A stretch of DNA of 6,417 bases. Source: Candidatus Micrarchaeia archaeon (GTDB lineage: Archaea; Micrarchaeota; Micrarchaeia; Anstonellales; Bilamarchaeaceae). Positions 1 through 4,897 of this stretch are shown one piece after another. Below the pieces are notes generated by a model. The model made no database searches and was not told the DNA's origin. It worked only from the letters and a program-made list of their open reading frames with translations. Positions within the stretch are counted from its first letter, which is position 1, and every line of letters begins with the position of its first letter. The position numbers and the translations under genes are program-made. The stretch lies in NCBI GenBank assembly GCA_041650355.1, contig JBAZLI010000055.1, forward strand, positions 1-6,417, in the 5' to 3' direction.

Positions 1-210
1 GAGAACTTCAAGGCCCTCCAGGACGAGCTTGCAGGCACCGAGAACAAGATATCGTACGTGCGCATGGCCTACAACGACACGGTGATGGAATACAACACCG
101 CGATAAAGACGTTCCCGAACAACCTGCTCGCAGGCATGCTCGGCTTCAAGGACGTCCAATTCTTCCAAACCGAGGGCGCGGAGCGCCAGAGCGTCAAGGT
201 GCAGTTCTGA
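1..210 (+). CDS. lemA: LemA family protein, C-terminal part (5' truncated by window edge)
   Basis: This is the last 69 codons of a gene that begins outside the window, read in frame from base 1 to TGA at 208-210. The visible part matches the conserved C-terminal block of LemA proteins: LQDELAGTENKISYVRMAYN, then a YNTAIKTFP stretch, a GMLGFKD motif and an aromatic QFFQTEGAE segment. Known LemA proteins have one N-terminal membrane segment followed by an antiparallel helical bundle. Their molecular role is not settled, although they often sit beside the protease HtpX, as here. The tail is short after the GF motif, as is usual. The identification is strong on motif grounds. The N-terminal membrane anchor cannot be seen here. 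Confidence 0.93.
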   Translation, partial: ENFKALQDELAGTENKISYVRMAYNDTVMEYNTAIKTFPNNLLAGMLGFKDVQFFQTEGAERQSVKVQF

Positions 211-222
211 TTTTTCCTTTTT
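211..222 (+). terminator. T-rich tract after lemA
   Basis: Two runs of five T separated by CC follow the lemA stop codon directly. Archaeal RNA polymerase can terminate on U-tracts without a hairpin, so this may end or attenuate lemA transcription before htpX. The tract overlaps the proposed htpX TATA box. The call rests on composition only. Confidence 0.4.
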
Positions 223-225
223 AAA
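218..225 (+). promoter_or_regulatory. Putative TATA box of htpX
   Basis: TTTTTAAA is centred about 25 nt upstream of the htpX ATG at 247. That is the usual archaeal TATA-to-start distance, so transcription would begin at or next to the start codon. No Shine-Dalgarno-like sequence lies just before the ATG (CCAAGTGAGCCC), which fits a leaderless message. htpX may therefore be transcribed independently of lemA despite the 36-nt gap. Confidence 0.45.
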
Positions 226-246
226 CCTCATTTTCCAAGTGAGCCC

Positions 247-1131
247 ATGGACAAGGTCAACATATTCGACGCCATAGAGGCGAACAAGCGCAACTCCCTA
301 ATCCTGATTCTCCTCATGTCAAGCCTGCTTTTTTTCTCAGTGGCAGCAGCCGGTTATCTCTTCGGCCTTAATGAAATGGGCTTTGTTTTCGCCATTTTCG
401 CTACCGTGGTTTACGTGCTTTTCGCATACGGCGCAGGCGCCCAGACAATACTCTCCATAAGCGGCGCCCGCGAACTGGATGAAGGCGAGGAGCCGTTCAT
501 ACAAAACGTGGTCGAGGGCCTCGCCATCGCCGCAGGCATCCCGAAACCCAGGATTTGGGTGATGGAAGACGAAGGGATGAACGCATTCGCGACCGGAATC
601 GAGCCGAAGAACAGCCATATAGTGTTCACGCGCGGCCTCCTGAAGAACATGAAGAGGGAGGAGCTGGAAGGGGTCGCGGCGCACGAGATTTCCCACATAG
701 GCAACTACGACATAAGGTTCGCCACCCTCGCGGTAATCATGGTCGGCGCAATAGCCATCCTAGGAGAATTCGGCTGGCGCTTCGCAGGCTTCGGAGGAAG
801 CAGAAGCAACAGGAAGGGCGGAAGCGCTGCATTGCTCATCATCGCCCTTGCCTTCGCGATACTCGCGCCCATTTTCGCGACCCTGGTTAAGCTCGCGCTC
901 TCTCGACAGCGCGAATACCTAGCTGACGCGAACGCAGCCAAGCTCACCCGCTACCCGGCCGGCCTCGCAGGGGCATTGGAGAAAATAAGCGGCCACGCTT
1001 CTGTCTCAGGCGCCACTGGCACTACAGCATCGCTGTACATCGCGGACCCGCTCAAAAAGAGCATGCTCAGCGGCCTGCTCGCGACCCATCCTCCTATTGA
1101 AGAGAGGGTAAAAAGACTGAGGGCAATGTAA
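247..1131 (+). CDS. htpX: HtpX-type membrane zinc metalloprotease (M48 family)
   Basis: A 294-residue protein of the normal length for HtpX, an integral-membrane zinc endopeptidase that degrades misfolded membrane proteins. Two hydrophobic segments (about 17-39 and 44-64) come first. They are followed by the protease core with NAFATG (112-117) and the zinc site HEISH (H146, E147, H150). Two more hydrophobic segments (about 157-177 and 194-217) follow, then SRQREYLAD (219-227) with the third zinc ligand E223. The C-terminus carries the family signature THPPIEERVKRL (280-291). All catalytic residues are present. It lies 36 nt downstream of lemA, a common pairing. The ATG at 247 is preceded by a TATA-like element at leaderless spacing. 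Its 3' end converges on the ACT-domain gene. Confidence 0.96.
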   Translation: MDKVNIFDAIEANKRNSLILILLMSSLLFFSVAAAGYLFGLNEMGFVFAIFATVVYVLFAYGAGAQTILSISGARELDEGEEPFIQNVVEGLAIAAGIPKPRIWVMEDEGMNAFATGIEPKNSHIVFTRGLLKNMKREELEGVAAHEISHIGNYDIRFATLAVIMVGAIAILGEFGWRFAGFGGSRSNRKGGSAALLIIALAFAILAPIFATLVKLALSRQREYLADANAAKLTRYPAGLAGALEKISGHASVSGATGTTASLYIADPLKKSMLSGLLATHPPIEERVKRLRAM

Positions 1132-1136
1132 TCCAC

Positions 1137-1160
1137 GAAAAAACAAAACTGGAAAATAAA
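1137..1160 (-). terminator. T-rich terminator of the minus-strand operon
   Basis: Read on the minus strand, the 31-nt gap after the ACT gene stop holds TTTTATTTT, then CCAG, then TTTTGTTTTTT. Such U-rich tracts suffice for termination in archaea. The tract is strand-specific, because the plus strand is A-rich here, so it would act on the 2357-1163 operon and not on htpX. Confidence 0.5.
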
Positions 1161-1162
1161 AG

Positions 1163-1561
1163 TTACTCGTTCTCCACAAGGAAATCCTTGAGCACTTCCC
1201 TGGCCTTCTTCGCCTTGTCCGTTTTCAGCGCTATCACGGTGTGCTTCCCGTCCCTGGTGAGCAGGTGCACGTTGGATATGCGAACCTTCGCCTTGGAGAG
1301 CATGCTCGTAATCCGGTTGAGCTCGCCGGGCTTGTCATCCACTTTCACGGCGAAATAATCCTCTTTTATGTTCTTGTAGCCGTTCTCGCCGAGCACCGCG
1401 ACCGCCTTCTTGTTGTCGCTCAAGGTGAGCACCAGCACCACCCTGTCCCCGATGACGTTCACGCTTATGGTGTCTATGTTGATTTTGTTCTTGGCCAGAA
1501 TGTAGGATATGTCCGCCAGCAGTCCGACCCTGTCGTTCTCCACCAGAATTATCGGCTTCAT
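1163..1561 (-). CDS. Tandem ACT-domain protein
   Basis: A 132-residue protein made of two ACT domains, about 3-65 and 70-130, with no catalytic domain. Each has the ACT beta-alpha-beta opening with a ligand-loop motif: ENDRVGLLADI at 8-18 and DDKPGELNRI at 75-84. This layout resembles the stand-alone tandem ACT proteins of archaea and some bacteria (the COG4747 type), thought to bind amino acids and act as sensors. Its ligand is unknown. The chosen start is the ATG at 1561, with GAGGTGG about 5 nt upstream. An in-frame GTG at 1570 would add three residues but falls inside that ribosome binding site. It begins 12 nt after the stop of the DUF424 gene and is the last gene of a three-gene operon. 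The first domain has Val (V12) where Pro is common in the loop. Confidence 0.85.
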   Translation of the reverse strand: MKPIILVENDRVGLLADISYILAKNKINIDTISVNVIGDRVVLVLTLSDNKKAVAVLGENGYKNIKEDYFAVKVDDKPGELNRITSMLSKAKVRISNVHLLTRDGKHTVIALKTDKAKKAREVLKDFLVENE

Positions 1562-1566
1562 GCATC

Positions 1567-1573
1567 CCACCTC
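1567..1573 (-). promoter_or_regulatory. Ribosome binding site that fixes the ACT gene start
   Basis: Minus-strand GAGGTGG overlaps the stop codon of the upstream DUF424 gene and lies 5 nt before the ATG at 1561. It favours that ATG over the GTG at 1570. It suggests that internal operon genes use Shine-Dalgarno initiation, while first genes appear leaderless. Confidence 0.6.
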
Positions 1574-1873
1574 TCAGATTTTGTATATCTGCGCCTGCGG
1601 GATTCCCGCAATGGCCCGCACCTGCGGCTTCCCGGCCAGGCCCTGCCTGATTACGAAAGCCGTCGCGTTCTTCCCAACAACGTTTAGCGAGGAGAAGCTT
1701 TTTATTGCTTCCAGCATCTCGTCCTCGCCCACCTTTTCACCCTTATAAAAACCCGCGTACTTCCTGAGGTCCATCTTCCTGCCGCCTCTCTCGAAGACCT
1801 TCCCTATGAGTTCGCAGTCGCACACCGCGACCACGCGGCCGCGGGCGTTCTCGTGCACTTTCATATAGAACAT
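1574..1873 (-). CDS. DUF424 family archaeal protein
   Basis: A 99-residue protein that resembles the archaeal DUF424 family. It has an N-terminal MKVHE-like strand, VVAVCDCELIGKVFE (14-28), GFYKGEKV (41-48), SLNVVGKNATAF (62-73) and a C-terminal AGIPQAQI (89-96). Family members are about this size and have no established biochemical function. Cys18 and Asp19 lie in the conserved CD segment. The start is uncertain. ATG 1873 (MFYMKV) lies 4 nt after the upstream stop, with an AAGGAG 13 nt before it and a GAGG only 2 nt before it. ATG 1864 (MKVHEN) lies 11 nt after the same GAGG. The frame is also open further upstream to 1975, but that part overlaps the Lys/Arg-rich tail of the preceding gene and looks like a compositional shadow. 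Confidence 0.8.
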   Translation of the reverse strand: MFYMKVHENARGRVVAVCDCELIGKVFERGGRKMDLRKYAGFYKGEKVGEDEMLEAIKSFSSLNVVGKNATAFVIRQGLAGKPQVRAIAGIPQAQIYKI

Positions 1874-1877
1874 AGCC

Positions 1878-2357
1878 TCAGTCCTGCTCCTTGTGCTCCC
1901 CGGGCTTCCCGTATATCTTCTTCCTCCTCGGCTCCTTCTTCGGCCGCGCCTCGCGCTCCTCTTTCTTTTCCCCATAAAGCATGAAATTCACTGTTTTGGG
2001 GCTTTCCCTGCGCTCAATATCCAGGATGAGCCATTTCTTCTTCGTGGCAAACTTGTTGTTCAGTATCCACTTTATCTCCCCGATTTTCATGCTCTTCACG
2101 TTCGAGCTAGTTACAATCACCCTGTAATCTGAATCGTCCTTCTCCAGCGCCTCCATGGCCTCGTAGAAATCGCGCCTTCCCCCGAACTGCACAACTACAA
2201 TTGCGTTCCCCCTCCCCTTGAGGAAAAACCCGTCCGGCCGCTCCGCAATCTCCAGCCCGGCGCGCGCAGCGCTTTCCCTCACCTTCTTCAGCGTCTCTTC
2301 CCGGAGGTTCTGTTCCGGCTTTTCAATCTTCGCGAGCTGCTGGAGGAACTGAAGCAT
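1878..2357 (-). CDS. Hypothetical protein with a highly charged C-terminal tail
   Basis: I do not recognise this 159-residue protein. It opens with a helical, charged stretch (about 1-38). A small alpha/beta-looking core follows, with strands near GNAIVVVQF (50-58), YRVIVTS (78-84) and KKWLILDIE (107-115). The last 30 residues (about 130-159) are almost entirely Lys, Arg, Glu, Pro and Gly and are probably disordered. The basic tail suggests contact with RNA or an acidic partner, which is inference. It is the first gene of an operon with DUF424 and tandem ACT genes. The ATG at 2357 is chosen because it lies about 25 nt from the TATA box at 2378-2386, which suits a leaderless start. The in-frame ATG at 2372 would add five residues but lies only about 10 nt from that box. 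Confidence 0.75.
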   Translation of the reverse strand: MLQFLQQLAKIEKPEQNLREETLKKVRESAARAGLEIAERPDGFFLKGRGNAIVVVQFGGRRDFYEAMEALEKDDSDYRVIVTSSNVKSMKIGEIKWILNNKFATKKKWLILDIERRESPKTVNFMLYGEKKEEREARPKKEPRRKKIYGKPGEHKEQD

Positions 2358-2377
2358 AGCCCAACTTCGCATTAAGC

Positions 2378-2386
2378 TTATAAAAA
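2378..2386. promoter_or_regulatory. Shared TATA box of two divergent operons
   Basis: TTATAAAAA lies in the 48-nt gap between the unrecognised minus-strand gene and AMMECR1. Its centre (about 2382) is 24 nt from the AMMECR1 ATG at 2406 and 25 nt from the minus-strand ATG at 2357. Both match the archaeal TATA-to-start-site distance. On the minus strand a purine-rich GGAAGAAGG directly precedes the box, as a BRE would. Neither start has a convincing ribosome binding site, so both messages are probably leaderless. Confidence 0.6.
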
Positions 2387-2405
2387 CCTTCTTCCACTAT
2401 CCAGC

Positions 2406-2972
2406 ATGGAGGTTTCAGAGGCGGATAAAAAGTACTTATTTTCACTGGCGCGCACTGCAATCAAGTCGTATTTCTCCGAGGGGGACCGCCACTATCCTGC
2501 CGGCGTGCCTGAAAAATTCCAGAAGCCGATGGGCGTTTTCGTGACTCTCAGGAAGCGCGGCGAATTGCGGGGCTGCATAGGCTACCCTCTTCCGGCCGCG
2601 TCTGTCGCGCAGGCCGTTGCGGACAACGCGGTCAATGCGGCGTTTCACGACCCCCGCTTCCCCTCCCTCCAGCAGCCCGAGCTTCCGGAAGTTGAAATAG
2701 AGATAACCCTGCTCACGGTCCCAGAGCCCGTGGCGTACAAGGACCCTAAGGAGCTCCTGGAAAAGATAAAAATAGGGCGCGACGGCCTCATCCTGGAATA
2801 CGGCCCGTACGCGGGGCTCCTGCTCCCGCAAGTGCCCGTAGAAGAGAAGTGGGACGTGCGCACCTACCTCTCTTGCCTGTGCAGGAAGGCCGGGCTGGAT
2901 CCCGAAGCCTGGCTCACCAGGCCGGTACGCATAAAATCCTTCCAGGGCATAGTTCTTGGTGAGAAGAAATGA
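2406..2972 (+). CDS. AMMECR1 domain protein (AmmeMemoRadiSam system protein A type)
   Basis: A 188-residue single-domain protein matching archaeal AMMECR1 in length and motifs. The family signature RGELRGCIGYP is at 51-61 with Cys57. It is followed by DNAVNAAFHDPRFP (73-86), the strand PEVEIEITLLT (94-104), the GRDGLIL segment (124-130) and the LLLPQVPVEEKWD segment (138-150). These motifs are conserved from archaea to human AMMECR1. The biochemical function is not established. In many prokaryotes the family is linked to a MEMO-like protein and a radical SAM enzyme, neither of which is visible here. The ATG at 2406 sits 24 nt from a TATA box and has no ribosome binding site. Its stop overlaps the next start (ATGA), pointing to translational coupling with the regulator-like gene. 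Confidence 0.94.
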   Translation: MEVSEADKKYLFSLARTAIKSYFSEGDRHYPAGVPEKFQKPMGVFVTLRKRGELRGCIGYPLPAASVAQAVADNAVNAAFHDPRFPSLQQPELPEVEIEITLLTVPEPVAYKDPKELLEKIKIGRDGLILEYGPYAGLLLPQVPVEEKWDVRTYLSCLCRKAGLDPEAWLTRPVRIKSFQGIVLGEKK

Positions 2973-3781
2973 ACGTTAAGCTCATAAAAAAGAATGGCAA
3001 TTCCTACCTCCAGCTTCCCGAAGGGTTCATCGAGTGCGCGGAAGCCGAGCTTTTCCACCTCCGCGAAGGCTTCTGGCTCCTTTCGGCAGGAAAAATGGAC
3101 AAGCCCAGGCAGCCCGAGCAGAAAGCCCAGCCCGGTCTGCGGCTGAGCCAGCGCGAGATTGCGGTGCTCAGGAAGCTTATGGGCATACGCTTCGCGGACC
3201 GCACCCCTTCAAAAGTGGAAAAGTCGTTCCCAAAGGAAGACCAGGAGATTGTGCGCCAGCTCATCAAGAAGAACGTCGTCCAGGTCTTTTACGGGGAGAA
3301 GTACAAGAAGACCGGGGTTTACAACATAAACAACCGCCTCTACGATGAAATCGAGCGCGCGGAATCCAGCCCAGCGCCTCCATCACCACGTCAGGCACAG
3401 CAGCCTCCCCAGGAGCAGAAGGCGTTCCATCCTGCGCAGCCTTTCCTCCGCTATTCCGAGCTCTCGAAACTCGGGTGGATGGTGATATCCAACCCACGCG
3501 ACGCGGAACAATTTTCATTCAACCTCAAAAACTCGGGCTTCAGCATGAACGTGAAAGGGGTGCGCGGCTTCGACGGAAGATTCTACGTCGCAACCAACGC
3601 CTTCGTTTACGCAGCCTATTCCAAGGTTCAAGCGGTTCTCGCGAAGAAGAGCGAGATGGGGCTCGCGGAAATAGCCCAGCTCACGGGCCTGGAGCCCGAA
3701 GCGGTTCTTGTGGTGCTGCGCATACTCGCGGAAAGCGGGGAAGTGCTGGAGAAAAAGAGGGATCTTTTTTGCCTGGCATAG
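2969..3781 (+). CDS. Putative DNA-binding regulator: AbrB-like N-terminus plus winged-helix segments
   Basis: A 270-residue protein that I cannot assign to a named family. Residues 1-42 look like an AbrB/MazE-type swapped-hairpin segment (MNVKLIKKNGNSYLQLPEGF, then LREGFWLLS). Residues about 58-127 look like a winged helix, with helices at 60-72 and 91-103 and a strand-turn VVQVFYGEKYKKTGVYNI. A Pro/Gln-rich linker (about 132-158) follows, then a second globular part (about 160-215). The last 45 residues resemble a helix-turn-helix (LAEIAQLTGLEPEAVLVVLRIL, 232-253) with a wing. A DNA-binding or regulatory role is inferred from these shapes only. It is translationally coupled to AMMECR1 (ATGA overlap) and overlaps the HD phosphohydrolase gene by 13 nt. 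It may be a regulator or adaptor of that operon. Confidence 0.72.
   Translation: MNVKLIKKNGNSYLQLPEGFIECAEAELFHLREGFWLLSAGKMDKPRQPEQKAQPGLRLSQREIAVLRKLMGIRFADRTPSKVEKSFPKEDQEIVRQLIKKNVVQVFYGEKYKKTGVYNINNRLYDEIERAESSPAPPSPRQAQQPPQEQKAFHPAQPFLRYSELSKLGWMVISNPRDAEQFSFNLKNSGFSMNVKGVRGFDGRFYVATNAFVYAAYSKVQAVLAKKSEMGLAEIAQLTGLEPEAVLVVLRILAESGEVLEKKRDLFCLA
3757..3760 (+). promoter_or_regulatory. Ribosome binding site for the HD gene TTG start
   Basis: GAGG (within AAAGAGGGATC) lies inside the end of the upstream gene, 8 nt before TTG 3769. This is a suitable Shine-Dalgarno position. No ATG or GTG in the HD frame lies near the conserved N-terminus, so this site decides the start. Confidence 0.55.
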
Positions 3782-4887
3782 AGATAAAGGACCCGGTCCA
3801 CGGTAATGTGGAGCTCACTGATTTCGAGGAGCGCCTCGCTGACACTCCGGACTTCCAGCGCCTCAGGAAAATCAGGCAGCTCGCGACCGCGAACCTCGTT
3901 TACCCCGGAGCCAACCACTCCCGCTTCGAGCATTCCCTGGGCACCCTGCATTTAGCGTCCCGCATCGCGGAAAAGCTCCCGCTCGACAAGGACGAAGCGG
4001 AGAAGCTCAGGCTCTACGCGTTGCTCCACGATATAGGGCATATTGCATTTTCCCACGAGGCCGAGCGCGTGACCACAAAACACCTTGGAACTCATGAAGA
4101 GATAGGGACGAAGAAGATGCTTTCCGGGGAGATGGGAGAGATACTGCTTGAACGCCTCAGCAGGAAAGAAATCACACGCCTTGGAAAGTCCGCGCATTCC
4201 GAAGCGATAACTTCAGACATAGGAGCGGACAGGATGGATTACTTGAAAAGGGACGCATACTACACCGGCGTCGCTTACGGGATGGTGGACGAGCAGCGCA
4301 TAATAAGCAAGATGTTTTTGGAGAAAGGCGCGCTAGGAGTTGAATACGGGGCTTTGGAGGCCAGCGAAAGCCTTCTCGTCGCGCGCTTCATGATGTTTTC
4401 CACCGTTTATTTGCACCACACGGTGCGCATAGCCTCAGCGATGCTGGAGCGCGCGCTTTCCGTCGCGATAGAGGATGGTTTAGACCCGAAGCTCCTTCTC
4501 GGAAAAGGAGATGGGGAAGCCCTGGCCCTGCTCGCGCAGTACAGGCGCGCGCGGGAATACTCCAAATCAATCGAGGAAAGAAAGCTCTATAAGCAGGCGT
4601 ACTCGCTTTCCCCCCCGCAATTCAAGGAATCCGAAATCCCTAAGCTCGAAGCCGAGCTTTCCTCGCTTGCAGGCTGCGACATTCTGATAGATTCTCCGGC
4701 CAGCTTCGTGAAGCTTTCAGGCTTTTTAGTTCGAACGCACGCAGGCAAAAGGCAGGAAATTTCTAAAATATCCGAGCTCGTGCGCTCGCTCAAGTCAGCT
4801 GAGGAGTCCAGGAAAAAAGCCCTTGTGCTCGCGCCAGCGCAATTCAGGGAAAAAGCGGAAAAAGAGTGCGCGCGCTTCTACTCCTGA
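3769..4887 (+). CDS. HD-domain phosphohydrolase, SAMHD1/dGTPase-like
   Basis: A 372-residue protein with the full signature of HD-superfamily nucleotide phosphohydrolases related to SAMHD1 and dGTPases. It has IKDPVHGNVELTDFE (6-20), FQRLRKIRQL (29-38), SRFEHSLG (51-58) with H55, LLHDIGHIAFSH (85-96) with H87 and D88, and IGADRMDYLKRDAYYTG (151-167) with D154. H55, H87, D88 and D154 would bind the metal. A YLHHTVR segment (214-220) and a helical C-terminal region follow. By family the likely activity is hydrolysis of dNTPs or related nucleotides; the substrate is inferred. The start is read as TTG 3769, which keeps the conserved KDPVHG intact and has a ribosome binding site. The frame is open further upstream, but that part is a shadow of the preceding gene. 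It is the third gene of the AMMECR1 operon and ends 10 nt from a convergent A+T-rich gene. Confidence 0.9.
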   Translation: MPGIEIKDPVHGNVELTDFEERLADTPDFQRLRKIRQLATANLVYPGANHSRFEHSLGTLHLASRIAEKLPLDKDEAEKLRLYALLHDIGHIAFSHEAERVTTKHLGTHEEIGTKKMLSGEMGEILLERLSRKEITRLGKSAHSEAITSDIGADRMDYLKRDAYYTGVAYGMVDEQRIISKMFLEKGALGVEYGALEASESLLVARFMMFSTVYLHHTVRIASAMLERALSVAIEDGLDPKLLLGKGDGEALALLAQYRRAREYSKSIEERKLYKQAYSLSPPQFKESEIPKLEAELSSLAGCDILIDSPASFVKLSGFLVRTHAGKRQEISKISELVRSLKSAEESRKKALVLAPAQFREKAEKECARFYS

Positions 4888-4897
4888 ATCTCTCTGT

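Noticed and set aside
337..704. Two minus-strand open frames inside htpX
   Set aside because: They are antisense to a fully conserved protease with intact motifs, overlap each other and show no recognisable motif. High G+C content makes such frames common.
1241..1687. Plus-strand open frame across the ACT and DUF424 genes
   Set aside because: It is antisense to two genes with family-level motifs, has no promoter or ribosome binding site, and its His/Val-rich translation looks like a shadow.
1874..1975. Arg-rich N-terminal extension of the DUF424 protein
   Set aside because: The stretch is an out-of-frame reading of the Lys/Arg-rich tail of the preceding gene, so its basic, low-complexity character follows from that overlap. 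DUF424 proteins start near the MKVHE strand.
2442..2831. Minus-strand open frame inside AMMECR1
   Set aside because: The AMMECR1 frame carries the family signature throughout; the antisense frame has no support.
3475..3768. Upstream extension of the HD frame to an ATG at 3475 (470-residue protein)
   Set aside because: This part lies in another frame of the regulator-like gene, is Arg/Gly-rich with low complexity, and HD relatives begin at the KDPVHG segment. The coding evidence belongs to the 2969-3781 frame.
4888..4897. Possible terminator or attachment site at the composition boundary between the HD and pentein genes
   Set aside because: The gap is only 10 nt with no inverted repeat or T-tract, and no tRNA-like or direct-repeat sequence was seen at the boundary.
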